Shown here one piece after another: positions 33,354 to 44,094 of a stretch of 64,000 nucleotides of DNA. The translations under genes and the position numbers were made by a program. The stretch comes from Morinoia aosen (lineage: Eukaryota; Arthropoda; Malacostraca; Amphipoda; Talitridae). Position 1 is the stretch's first letter; each line of letters opens with the position of its first letter. Below the pieces are notes generated by a model. That model saw nothing but the letters and a program-made list of their open reading frames with translations. It did no database searches and was not told the origin of the DNA. The stretch spans positions 49,568,859 through 49,632,858 of the forward strand of contig CM059575.1 of assembly GCA_030386875.1 (NCBI GenBank). Direction: 5' to 3'.

Positions 33354-33753
33354 TATGAACTCCTCCCAAGTGGCGAGGTTGTTTAAAGGATTTGCCTTGG
33401 AAGCTTTAAGATAAGCTGTTAGGATGGTTTGATTCAAGATTGATTAATGGACAAGTTGGAGTTCTTTGAATAAGGGCCACCAGTCGCCATCGCACGGCAA
33501 CACTTACTAAACTAATGACTTCATCTGACTCCAGATCAGAAGGTTGGGTGTTCGAGTCACTCTGGGGTCACCAATATGAACTCCTCCCAAGTGGCGAGGT
33601 TGTTTAAAGGATTTGCCTTGGAAGCTTTAAGATAAGCTGTTAGGATGGTTTGATTCAAGATTGATTAATGGACAAGTTGGAGTTCTTTGAATAAGGGCCA
33701 CCAGTCGCCATCGCACGGCAACACTTACTAAACTAATGACTTCATCTGACTCC
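33354..33753. repeat. 221-bp-period direct duplication
   Basis: 33354-33532 and 33575-33753 are identical over 179 bp (TATGAACTCCTCCCAAGTGG to CTTCATCTGACTCC). Between them lie 42 bp completing a tRNA-Trp 3' half. The perfect identity points to a recent duplication or to paired LTR-like ends. Confidence 0.9.
33523..33573 (+). tRNA. tRNA-Trp(CCA) 3' half with CCA tail, not a full gene
   Basis: TCTGACTCCAGATCAGA forms a perfect 5-bp anticodon arm with anticodon CCA; AGGTT, a T arm around TTCGAGT and the acceptor strand TGGGGTC-A-CCA follow. The D arm and the 5' acceptor strand are missing. The encoded CCA shows it was copied from a mature tRNA: either a retro-pseudogene or a primer-derived sequence of an LTR element running on minus (which would read TGGTGACCCC). 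Confidence 0.75.
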
Positions 33754-33765
33754 CTCAGAAAGAGG

Positions 33766-34420
33766 TGTGTGACGGTATTCGGGTTGCTCTACTGGCACCT
33801 AATTTTCACTTGCACGATTCACCTCTGCAGGACAATGAAAGGACTTTTAATCTCTCGCCTGATGTTAGTTTATTTGAGAAGTCTCTGAGAGTCGTGCTGC
33901 GGCCGCTGGGAGGTAGATTCGCTTCTTTTGGAATAATCTCCGGGTCCCGTCGGAAGACGTACTCCAGCAGGTGCCGTGGCTCGAGGGAATCCGGGGTGGT
34001 TCCCGGCGAGAGTGGATTTGTTAGTGTAATATTCCGCAGGTGCGGTAACAGTTGGTATTATGAGGGTATCTCGAAGGAGGCAGTTATTTCTGCCAGTGCC
34101 TTGTGGCTTACTTGGTTGATTGATAGCCGTTTAGGCTGAATAAACTTTACGAACGTCTCAAGTGGTTCTGAGTACGTTCCGAATGAACCTACTAGTACGT
34201 TTTCAAGTGGTTCTGAGAAACGTTACTATAGGGTTTTGTGGTGATGTTTGTGTTTCGGCTTCGCAGGTTCTTCTGTACGGGAAGATGGCTTGGGTTACTT
34301 GTTCAAACATGATAACACAAGGAGAGACAGTCGCTACGCAAGCCAGGCTGCGAGCTTTACTGCTGAATTTACAGGATTGCCTCAAATAGAGGATTATATG
34401 CGGGTGCATCGGCCCAATTC
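33766..34420 (+). repeat. Candidate LTR followed by a tRNA-Lys-like primer site
   Basis: Starts TGTGTGACGG after a purine run (AGAAAGAGG), has AATAAA at 34139-34144 and ends just before TGGCGCCTGAACAGGG (34421-34436), one mismatch from the complement of tRNA-Lys(UUU). No second copy is present to confirm the boundaries, and no gag-pol follows. Confidence 0.45.
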
Positions 34421-34436
34421 TGGCGCCTGAACAGGG

Positions 34437-35620
34437 GCGAGGCAGTCGCAACAATAAGTACTCGTATGGACAATCATGAATCTCCCTACATGCCATTTCT
34501 CCAACAAACGAGTATTCTCCGGGTACTACTAGCCGTGCCGCGTCTTGTCCTAAATCGTCTCCGAAATGGAGTGCAACATTAGTTCACAAGATCAAGAGTA
34601 TTATAAATCAAGGCTGTGGTCGCCGATTAATCTAGGGTGTAGTGCCTATTTACAATGAGTACCTTAAGATCGGTATTGGACAATTAGAACGGTTCACACT
34701 AGGCAACAACCAAGGGCTCGCTGTACTGATCATACTTAAGGCTAAAAATTGTCAAAAGATCCATTCTTAAGCTAGGAATCGTGCCAGGAAGGCATGTACA
34801 GCCTAATTATTATTATTATTATCTATTATTAAATGCGGAATCCCTAGTCTACCTGGCTTGAACGTGAAGGATGTCCTACGAGAGGAGAGAGGAAGGTACC
34901 ATTTAGAAAAGAGTAGAGGGAACGCGGAATCTATGCACAAAGAGCACAGAATCGGTAGTTAAGAAGGAAGTTCAGAGCACAAGAAGGATTTAGAAAACAT
35001 TGATCATGAGGATGCATATCAGAATAGTATTAGGGCATCCCATGAGTTATAATGAACAACAACCACTGGAGGTAGCCGACATTGACATGAGGTAAAAAGG
35101 AAGAGGTAGCTACAATTGAAAGCAAACAATTACCGGTTAAACTAAATTTAACCCGAAATCAGATAATTGGATGATTTCTGGATTAAAAAATTCCTAGGAG
35201 TTGGAATTTAGAATATTCAGAGACTTCCCAGAGGTAAGCACAATCACCCTAATTTAGCTGAGTCCGGTAACGATTAATTATTAACATTATTATACACTAA
35301 TTGACATAACGAAAAATCAATAGTAAGAGTTGTCACTAAAGTGATTATGATAGGAATTCTTTTTTCCGTTCCTACACATTGTTACACGCAATCAGATAGT
35401 GGGATAGTTCTGATCACGAAAAAATTATTATTTATGTGACTTGACTTGAAGTGAGTAACTACCGAAGATACAATCTCTATTGGTGTAAATAACCTATCAT
35501 AGCTTCATTTCTCAAGATATGAATTTAAACATTGACTAAAAATTGCAAAGGAATTCCAAAATTATTTAAATCTGACTTAATTAAAATAGAAAAATTGAGA
35601 ACAAAATTAATTAAAAACTG
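34437..35620. other. Non-coding stretch, no gene seen
   Basis: About 1.2 kb of AT-rich sequence after the candidate primer site; a short ATT run near 34808. No ORF or repeat is recognised. Confidence 0.5.
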
Positions 35621-35858
35621 GAACACACAAAAGCTGAGCAAACCACTAATGACACAATGGCAACAAATAGATTATTCATATTCAATTGATTAGAGGCTTG
35701 AACACACAAATAATTGAGTACTCAAAATTGACACAATGGCAACATAATAGATTATTAATATTCAATTAATTAGAGGCTTGAACACACAAATAATTGAGCA
35801 CTCAAAATTGACACAATGGCAACATAATAGATTATTAATACTCAATTGATTGGAATTG
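35621..35858. repeat. Three tandem units of about 80 bp
   Basis: Units start at 35621, 35700 and 35780 (GAACACACAAATAATTGAG..., then GACACAATGGCAACATAATA). The second and third are nearly identical, the first more diverged. Confidence 0.9.
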
Positions 35859-37263
35859 CTTCTTGGAAAAACTATGTTGCCATCAAAAATAAGGTATGCA
35901 GCAATAGCCGGCACAGGGGAGGTGTGAGAGATCACACTTCTTGGCAAGAGCCCTACAACACATGTGACACTATTAGTCATGTGAGAAAACCTACTTAATA
36001 ATACACACAACATAATATTTACATAATACATAAATTAAATAGTTACCCGTAGAACAGCACAAGCACAATCACTAATTTAAGTTTCACCGGTCGAGCACCG
36101 AGGTGTGCGTCGTTTGAATGATTTGACAGAAGTGACGCTTGTCAGGTGAAATGTTGCTCAAGCGGCGACATGGAAGGTTTCGTTACGATTCAAAAGTGAT
36201 TTCTTAGAGGCTGAATTTTTCGATACACATTTTTACGAAAATGAGGATTGAAATTAGTGAATTTCTTAATGTGTTTTTATGCTAATGGTTGAATTTATTT
36301 TACTGAATTTTTAAATGCTCATTCTGAGAATTTCCGAAATATCGACTGAGTTGCGGGATGAGGGTTCACTACAGACTGTTGTCATTTCATTTTTATGTTC
36401 ACTGTATTATGTTTTAATATTTTTTCTTTTGCTGCAAGAGATACGTTTAGTGTTTTTTTTTCAGTATGATTGACATGGATGAATTTAGGACTTTCTTTTT
36501 ATTTCTCGTACGGATATAGATATATTATAGAGTTCGAAAATTATGCATTCACATTCTTGCAATTTTTAGCTATTTCGTATTTCAGTGAAATTCCTCGAAT
36601 CGTGGTACTTAAATCTCATGTATTTTCCATAATTCCAAAATATAATAACAGATTATTACTGCTTTAAAAATCACAAGTCTTGCTGTCATGCTTATACTGT
36701 AATTCAAGCATAAAAGAACAGCCATTGCCGGCTGGTAACCTTTCTATTTTCTTTTTGAGCCTGTAAAGAAATTAATAGCCTTGAGTTAAATCTGTGGAAG
36801 AAGTTCAGGGTTGTTTCTCCGTGATGGAAAAATTATCCATTGCAGTGTAAGGATTGTCAGTTGTGGAATTTTTACTTGATGCCTCTTCGAGAACCTTCTC
36901 ATTCAGCGTCTTCGACTATTGCAGATCCTCGACGGCACCAAACACCACAACACACATTCCTTGGGTCTTCTTTAGCCTTACAAGTTCAGTTCATGTGGCA
37001 TATTATCTCACTACACCATCGAGATACATCACGTAAATTGCTCAGTTGTGACTTGAGACGTTCTGATTTTTTGGTCACATATCATTTGGCAATCACTTTA
37101 TTTGTAGCTAGTAGAGCCTAGTATATTACTACTAATGGCAAACTAATCTGCCCGCTCAAACCACGACAATTTGCCTTTCTTACTATATTATGTCAGTCGC
37201 AAAAATTTAACATATTGCGAACCTCCACAAAAACACTCACTTACACCTGACAAACGTCATCGC
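35859..37263 (+). other. Spacer, then middle part of the old Gypsy LTR
   Basis: From about 36800 the sequence follows the G2 LTR at reduced identity (GTTGTGGAATTTTTACTTGATGCC against AGTAGTGGAATGTCTTGATGTC of G2, shown here in part) up to the point where G2 is inserted. 35859-36800 has no recognised gene; the exact point where the old LTR resumes, near 36060-36800, is not resolved. Confidence 0.45.
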
Positions 37264-39163
37264 TGTAGCATACCGCTACATAAGCGTAAAAATTAGAAAT
37301 TCGCTATTCATACTTAAATAAATTAATTAGTAGCATTAAAAATATTACTCTAATTTATTATTAATTATTTTCTACTTCTAATTCACCATCATTGAAGTTT
37401 TTGTGTAAATGCATGAAACAATAAAAATAACACCTGACACATTTCGAGAGAGAAGCCCTCTGGTGGCAACACTGCGCACTTGCGCGTCTCTTCTTTCAAA
37501 GCTATTCTGACTTATGGCGTCCTACTAGCAGTGTTACAACAAAATTCTCGTGAGTTTAAAAAGTGTTAGAAAATAATCGTGTTCCTTTTCGTCGTGTCAG
37601 TGAGTATTAATAAGTGACAAGTGCAGTGTTATTAAGTTACGTAGTTACGCGTGGGGAATATTGATGTAGCATGTTTCTCATTCAGTGTTTTGTCTTTTCT
37701 CAACGTGATTTAGCGTAAAATATTGCGTCAGATGTGTCATGATTTTATTTTATTCCGTGTCATGAATTTTATAATCAAAGCATAATCATGCTCTTTCTTT
37801 TTCTTTTCGATAATCTACTAATCTACGTTAATCTCTGTTTGGAGCGGACGCGGCGAAATTTTGCCGGCGTTCGTTGCCGATAGAGCCTTTGTGTAATGGC
37901 GGAACCGCACACCGTCGTCTCTTGCTACTACTCTGTGACTATAAATACCATAGGCATGTGTTATAAGTAGCATTTATTCTTTTTTTACAAACCGACTTGC
38001 AGTAGTTTAAATCACGAAAAGTATTCATGCCTATGCTTGATAAATTTTGGAATCTCATTTCTTAATTCCATATCCTTGCAAACCTTTACGTACTTCCTTT
38101 ATTATTGCAAATAATCTACCAGGATTCTTTTGTAGGATTTATATCCATGAACCTTAGGATTTTTTATGTTTTTTTTAATGCTTTTAAAAGTGCAGTCACT
38201 TGATATTTTCACCATTTTCCGTAGATCTCGTGTTTACTTGCCCGTAGTCTCTGTAAGGAATCACGATCTTTATTCTTGGAAATTCTTGAACCTAATGCTC
38301 GGAGTTTAAAGCCAGAGGCATTAGTGATTAAACAATTTATTTATTGTTTAAATCTGCTACAATCTGTCAACCAAAAATCTGTCCTATCTCTTTAGAGTTT
38401 GCCAAGGGTGAGAATCCTAATGTAGCCTGTGTCAGACCTGTAGGAGTTTCTCGGATTTCTCCGTGTGGGAAGAGTTGTCATTATTATGTTTGGATTTTCA
38501 GTAGTGGAATGTCTTGATGTCTCTCCTGGAATGTTTCACCCAGCATCTTGGACCCCTGTGCAGGACCTCTACATCATCGCCATACACGCAACACTCACAG
38601 TTTTTAATCTCCCTGGGTTTTTTTACTGAGTGCCATACTAAATGCTATTCTCACATAAGCCTAAACTTCTCACATAAGCAGCAACTCAACTTGCTCCCGT
38701 TTACGTGCTAATGTGCTAAAGTGCTGACTTGCTTATGCTGGCATGAGCCGGATCTAACTTGATCACTCAAAAATTCATCTTATGTTGAGTCATTAGTTCT
38801 ACCGAAACTAAGTCACTGACCCTCGCTCAATAATCTCAGAATTGCCTAATTCAACTTCACAAATACCACTCACTCACCCTGCTTACTCCATCGCGTGCCG
38901 GCATTCGTCTACGCCAGCCTGGTCCTCCGGCACGGATTGCCCACCTAGACAAGCTCTCCGAGATCAAGATCCAAGCCGGATTCTCCTGGGTTCCTCTTCC
39001 AATAAACTCCACCTAAAAACGAGCTGAGTCCAAAAACCGCTTTTCATTACCCCTCTCATAATCTTCCCAGAACATTTCGAGAATTGATCGAGTTTTTCTT
39101 TTAGCCGTTCAAAAATTAATATTTACATTCAAACCACCCAACGGCGGAAGTATAAACCCGACA
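37264..39163 (+). repeat. G2 5' LTR
   Basis: TGTAGCATACC to ATAAACCCGACA. Contains a TATA-like CTATAAATA at 37939-37947 within a roughly 1-kb segment (37551-38564) that is absent from the LTRs of G3. Small ORFs inside it are not genes. Confidence 0.92.
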
Positions 39164-39164
39164 C

Positions 39165-39182
39165 TGGTGCATTGGCCGGGAA
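39165..39182 (+). other. G2 primer binding site, tRNA-Gly
   Basis: TGGTGCATTGGCCGGGAA is an exact complement of the 3' end of animal tRNA-Gly(GCC) with CCA. It begins one base after the 5' LTR. Confidence 0.9.
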
Positions 39183-39730
39183 CTTATTCCTTAAAAATAA
39201 AAGACTCAACTCGAAGTTTGGGAGATTTTGAGAGGATAATGTTGGCGTATCATTGTAGTGATAAATTTTCCCATGTCGTAGTAATTTGAGAGATTCCTGT
39301 GGATTTTGTCCGTGCTAATTTTCTCTGAGCAGCTCTAACAAAATTTTTTTTCAGCGCTTTACTGTCCTTTTTTGTTTGCGTGCCTCAGTAGGTAGGAAAA
39401 ATATTTTTTTCTATTTCCGTGCTGTGCATTTATTTCCGACTACCGTAAAAATCTTCGCTTCCATTCGCTCTCTTTCCGTTTTCTTCAACGTTATTGATTG
39501 ATTGAGTAGGTAGAAAAATAATTTTTCTCACCTGCTTATTTTTGTGCCTACGCAAATTGCCGCATACCGCATAAATTTTTCTCGTTTCCAATTTCATATT
39601 TCCTTCCTTCTGTTTTCGACTTAACCTGAATGATTGAGTAGGTAAAGAATTAACGCAAACCCTTGCTACCTCATCCCAAGTCTTAGGCACTGATATCATT
39701 AATTGCGCATCCCCAAAAGAGATTGCTAGC
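39183..39730 (+). other. G2 untranslated leader
   Basis: 548 bp between primer site and gag, T-rich, with several copies of GAGTAGGTA followed by A/T runs. No gene. Confidence 0.6.
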
Positions 39731-40720
39731 ATGCCTGACTCAGATAATGAAGATCGAGCCCACACAAATCCCATTAGGCTCCCGCCCTTTATTCCGGAGG
39801 ACGCCCACACCTGGTTCCAGCAGTGTGAGGCGGTATTTAGGTATAATAAAATACGTAGTGAGATAGACAAATTCTACGCGCTTGTGAGCGCCGCGCCCAC
39901 AAAACTCCTTAATGACTCCAATGAGCTCTTAGAAAACCCTCCAGATCGCAATCCTTACGGAATCTTGAAAGGCAAAATTTTGGCAAGGCTTCAGATGTCC
40001 GATGCGGACAAATTTCGCAGTTTGGTAGACGCCTCAGCTATTCCTTCTGTCTCTAGTTCTTTCTCTCCCACTTCGCTAGTTAAAGAGCTGCGGAAACTCG
40101 CTACAGGTGTTGCCGTAGCTGAGGGATTTCTGAAGGAAGTTTTCATGACGAAGCTCGCCCCTAATGTGCGTCCTTTTCTCTCGCTAGCAGGGCCCGAGCA
40201 AACGTTAGAAAAATTAGCGGAAGCCGCAGAGACGGTGATCCGAAATATTAATTTGCCACGAGAACCACAAGTTGCTTCCCTGAATGTAGCAGCTACAACT
40301 TTCAGCCCGTCAAATACGGCGCAAAATCAATCCTCAGCCACAATAGATAAGCTGCAGCAGGACATCGCTGAAATAAAGCAAGCTCTCCAAAATATTCAAA
40401 TAGGTCAGAGTGTGGCTCACATTCAGCAAAACCCAGGGAGATCCAAAGCCACCAAAATGCCTACGACTGTCCTTACGACTATCCCTCTGACTATCACTCT
40501 AACTATCCTCCTCCTCCTCCTCCTCAACGCTTTGATAGAGGTAGATCTTATGATAGGTCAAATCAAGACCGCCGCTTCAGGTCGCGCTCTCGTGATGCTA
40601 GTAGCAATTTATGCTGGTACCACATGAAATCTGGTGACCAAGCGCGCAAATGTGCCTCTAGATACTGTCCTCGTTATACCGAAATGACTTCGGGAAACGC
40701 CATCTGCGACGCATAGTAGC
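39731..40720 (+). pseudogene. G2 Gag, frameshifted near the C-terminus
   Basis: Particle protein starting at Met 39731. HTWFQQCEAVFRYNKI and PYGILKGKILARLQMSDADK are capsid-like blocks. After about residue 237 (VAHIQQNPGRSKATK) the frame departs from that of G3, which there reads FQSHQNAYNYPYDYP; G2 ends in an unrelated stretch at 40627. In the original frame, downstream DNA at about 40612-40680 encodes a CHCC-type knuckle (CWYH...C...C in G3). This CX2H knuckle pattern resembles that of CsRn1-like Gypsy elements, which usually use tRNA-Trp; here the primer is tRNA-Gly, so clade placement is tentative. Confidence 0.85.
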
Positions 40721-40730
40721 GAGTACTGCG

Positions 40731-42179
40731 TTGCCTCATTCCCAGACTACTCGCCTCCTTACTATTCTCGATCCCGTCACCAAGTACCGATTTTTAATCG
40801 ACACTGGATCCAGTGTATCAATTATCCCAGCCACGGTGAAAGACAAAAATAATCCATCATTGGCGACATTACGCGCCGCAAACGGCACGCCAATACCTTG
40901 CTACGGCGAGAGAATTTTAGAGTGCGGTCTGGGATTGAGGAGAAAATTTGTATTCACTTTCATGATAGCTGATGTTCAAGAACCAATAATTGGCGCCGAT
41001 TTCCTAGCCAAATTCGGCATCGTTGTAGACATTAAGAATAGGTGTATTAGGGACGAGGAGACACAGATCTCAATTCCCGCTTGTAGCATAACTAGAGCTA
41101 ATGTCTTGCATTCCTTCTCGATTGCTTTCAAAGATGAGTGCATGTTTGAACAAGAACTTAAAAATTTCCCAGCATTAACAAACCCTAATTTAGCTTCTAA
41201 CAACATGCAAACGTGCACAAAGCATTTCATAGAGACGACGGGACCGCCAGTTTTCTCCCGTGCTAGGCGACTGCCGCCCGATCGATTGGCGTTAGCTAAG
41301 AAAGAATTTGCGCGCTTACTCGAAGATGGCATCATCCGCACCTCCAAAAGCCCTTGGGCTAGCCCTCTTTTGCTAGTACCCAAGGCTAACGGTGAGTTCA
41401 GACCATGCGGGGATTTCCGCAGGTTGAATGCCGTTACTTTACCTGATCGATATCCTATCCCCTACCTTCACGATTTTAGTGCAAATTTAGAGGGAGCACA
41501 AATTTTTTCTAAGATAGACCTTCAGTCTGCCTTTCATCAAATTCCCTTGGATGAGTCTGCGATTCCTAAGACCGCGGTAATCACTCCGTTTGGTCTCTTT
41601 GAGTTCCTCAAAATGCCATATGGCTTGCGGAACGCTCCTCAGATGTTCCAAAGGCACATGGCTGAAATTTTCTCTGATCTCACTTTCGCCTATGTCTACC
41701 TAGACGACATCCTAGTGGCGTCCACAACCCCAGAGTTGCACAAAGACCATCTTAGGGTCGTTTTTCAAAGATTGTCCGACAATGGACTCCTTGTAAATCC
41801 CGCAAAATGTGAGCTCGGAAAGCCATCACTGATTTACTTAGGTCATGAAATCTCTAGCCTAGGTCTAAAGCCTTTGCCTTCCAAAGTAGAAGTGATCAGA
41901 AACTTTCCTCTTCCACAGACCCAGAAGGAACTAAGAAGGTTCCTAGGTTCTGTTAACTTCTACCATCGTTTCATACGCAACTGTGCTCAAACTTTAGCGC
42001 CTTTGTCTGACCTCCTCGAACCGAAACGTAAAGGCAAATCTATTGAGGTAAAATGGACAGAAGAAGCGCGCAAAGCTTTTGATACTATCAAACACAAGTT
42101 GCTTCCGCGACGGAATTATCCTACCCTATTGCTAATGCTGATTTCAGCCTCGTTGTGGACGCATCCAGTACCGCCGTAG
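40731..42179 (+). CDS. G2 Pol part 1: protease and RT
   Basis: The protease active site FLIDTGSSVSIIPA is intact (about residue 24). RT follows: GIIRTSKSPWASPLLLVPK, FRPCGDFRRLNAVTLPDRYP, FSKIDLQSAFHQIPLDES, MPYGLRNAPQMFQRHM and the catalytic AYVYLDDILVAS (about residue 325). The frame is +1 relative to gag. It ends after KHKLLPRRN at a frameshift near 42102: compared with G3 one base is missing, after which the RNase H continues in the next frame. No ATG is obvious at the start, as expected for a Pol made by frameshifting. Confidence 0.92.
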   Translation: MPHSQTTRLLTILDPVTKYRFLIDTGSSVSIIPATVKDKNNPSLATLRAANGTPIPCYGERILECGLGLRRKFVFTFMIADVQEPIIGADFLAKFGIVVDIKNRCIRDEETQISIPACSITRANVLHSFSIAFKDECMFEQELKNFPALTNPNLASNNMQTCTKHFIETTGPPVFSRARRLPPDRLALAKKEFARLLEDGIIRTSKSPWASPLLLVPKANGEFRPCGDFRRLNAVTLPDRYPIPYLHDFSANLEGAQIFSKIDLQSAFHQIPLDESAIPKTAVITPFGLFEFLKMPYGLRNAPQMFQRHMAEIFSDLTFAYVYLDDILVASTTPELHKDHLRVVFQRLSDNGLLVNPAKCELGKPSLIYLGHEISSLGLKPLPSKVEVIRNFPLPQTQKELRRFLGSVNFYHRFIRNCAQTLAPLSDLLEPKRKGKSIEVKWTEEARKAFDTIKHKLLPRRNYPTLLLMLISASLWTHPVPP

Positions 42180-44053
42180 GTGCTGTGTTGCAACAGCAAG
42201 TAGGTACTAATATCTCTCCTCTTGCTTTCTTTTCCAAAAAGCTATCGCCCACTGAGCGTGCTTATAGCGCGTTCGGTAGGGAACTTCTTGCTATCTACCT
42301 ATCTGTGAGACACTTTCGCTATGCTCTAGAGGCGAGGGAGTTTGTGATCTACACAGATCACAAACCTCTGACCTCAGCGATCAAAATGCCTTCTGAAAGA
42401 CATTCCCCTAGGGAAGCTCGACACTTGTCGTTTATAAGTCAGTTTACCACTGACATCCGTTACATTAAGGGACTAGACAATACTGTAGCCGATTGTCTTT
42501 CCAGGATTAACTCTGTCCAAACCGGTGGTGAAATCACCTTCGGCAACATAGCAAGCGCGCAGAAGGAGGATCCTGAACTTCAGGACCTCCTCAAACCTTC
42601 TAACACTTCCCTTCCAAAACTAACCTTGGTTGACGGCGTGTATCGTGATGCCGAGCGACTTTCTCGTTTGTATCTTCCTGTGACGCTCCGCAGAGTAGCT
42701 GTCCTCCACTACCACTCCCTCAGTCACCCTGGTATTAACCGTACATTGCGTTTGATTTCTGATCGTTACGTCTGGCCAGCGATGCGTAAGGAGGTCAAGC
42801 AAATTGTGCAAAATTGCCATGCGTGTCAGAGTAGTAAGGTGGTGAAACATAATCGTGCAGCGCTGCAGAGTTGTGCATTCGCGGGACACAAGTTTGACTC
42901 TGTGCACCTAGATTTGGTGGGTCCCTTGCCTGTATCGCGCGGTTTTTCTTATTTGTTGACCATCATCGATAGGTTCACGCGTTGGGTTGAGGCTGTCCCT
43001 CTTCCTGATACACAAACCGAGACTGTAGCTCGCGCCTTCTTGTCAAACTGGATCTCTAGATTTGGGGTTCCCTTAAGTGTCACACATGACCGGGGATCAC
43101 AATTTACCTCCAAATTCTGGAGTGAGCTTAGCACCGCTTTAGGATGCGCCAATACATCCACGACAGCGTATCATCCGCAATCAAATGGACTTATTGAGAG
43201 AGTCCACAGAGACCTCAAGGTTGCCTTGCGCTGCCTTAATTGCAGTCACGATTGGACTGATAGACTTCCAGTAGTACTACTTAGCATCAGAAATCTGCAC
43301 AGACAGGATCAGCAATGCACAGCGGCTGAAATGCTATACGGTCAGACCCTTCGTCTCCCCGGCGACATTGTTGACCCAAAACCTTTGCCTGAATTTTCAT
43401 CCGCTGACCGTTCCGCTTACGTAACCTGCCTGAAAGATTGCATGCGCCAGATCAAGTATGTGGCTCCGCGAATGCCTCAGACTGAGGACAGACTGGATTC
43501 TGCCCTGCAAGACTGCACACACGTGTATGTCCGCAATGATGCTATTAAACCCACACTCACGCGCCCTTATGATGGCCCATTCAAAGTACTTAAACGCAAG
43601 CAAAAATATTTCATCCTCGAACGTTTCGGCTCACACGACCCTGTGAGCATTGATCGATTAAAAGTCGCATATACTTCTGATCATAGTGTAACTTATAACT
43701 CATCATCTTCTCCGCAGATTTCCTTTCCCACTGAGACTCGATCATATCTACCATCTCAGCTTCCTCAGTTGGCTGCATTATTGCCTAGTCAACTTGAGTG
43801 TAATCCTTTCTATATGCCTGTACATTCAAACCCTATCTCTAACCCTGTCGTAGATTCTAACTCTAGTCCTCTTACTGACACAGCGACAAGTCTGGAGAGA
43901 CCAGACGAGCCCGCTGCAGTAACTCCTGTTCCCAGGACTCTTGCCGACCTAAACTTGCAGACCCGTTTGGTGAAACTTCCCCGCTCAGTATCATTCGCCC
44001 ATTGCCGAACTCGGCAGGGTCGTGTAGTTCGCCCTCCTTCCCGCTACAGATGA
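42155..44053 (+). CDS. G2 Pol part 2: RNase H and integrase
   Basis: RNase H motifs: MDASSTAVGAVLQQ, SAFGRELLAIYLSVRHFRYA and VIYTDHKPLTSAI. Integrase has a zinc-binding HHCC block (HYHSLSHPGINRTL, then NCHACQS), a catalytic core with D in HLDLVGPLPVS, D in THDRGSQFTSKFW and E in YHPQSNGLIERVHRDL, and a GPF/Y-type module (YDGPFKVLKRKQKYFILE). The C-terminus is Ser/Pro-rich and ends RPPSRYR* 39 bp before the polypurine tract. The frame is intact over 632 residues. Confidence 0.92.
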   Translation: MDASSTAVGAVLQQQVGTNISPLAFFSKKLSPTERAYSAFGRELLAIYLSVRHFRYALEAREFVIYTDHKPLTSAIKMPSERHSPREARHLSFISQFTTDIRYIKGLDNTVADCLSRINSVQTGGEITFGNIASAQKEDPELQDLLKPSNTSLPKLTLVDGVYRDAERLSRLYLPVTLRRVAVLHYHSLSHPGINRTLRLISDRYVWPAMRKEVKQIVQNCHACQSSKVVKHNRAALQSCAFAGHKFDSVHLDLVGPLPVSRGFSYLLTIIDRFTRWVEAVPLPDTQTETVARAFLSNWISRFGVPLSVTHDRGSQFTSKFWSELSTALGCANTSTTAYHPQSNGLIERVHRDLKVALRCLNCSHDWTDRLPVVLLSIRNLHRQDQQCTAAEMLYGQTLRLPGDIVDPKPLPEFSSADRSAYVTCLKDCMRQIKYVAPRMPQTEDRLDSALQDCTHVYVRNDAIKPTLTRPYDGPFKVLKRKQKYFILERFGSHDPVSIDRLKVAYTSDHSVTYNSSSSPQISFPTETRSYLPSQLPQLAALLPSQLECNPFYMPVHSNPISNPVVDSNSSPLTDTATSLERPDEPAAVTPVPRTLADLNLQTRLVKLPRSVSFAHCRTRQGRVVRPPSRYR

Positions 44054-44094
44054 TTGCAGCGGGTGGACCTTTCGGTCTGCGCCTTGGGGGGTAA

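Noticed and set aside
34421-34436. Lentivirus-like provirus
   Set aside because: Only a primer-site match; no gag, pol or env is present, and arthropod retroelements also use tRNA-Lys.
38514-39027. Identical short ORFs at 38514/45346 and 38842/45674
   Set aside because: They repeat only because they lie in the two LTRs of G2.
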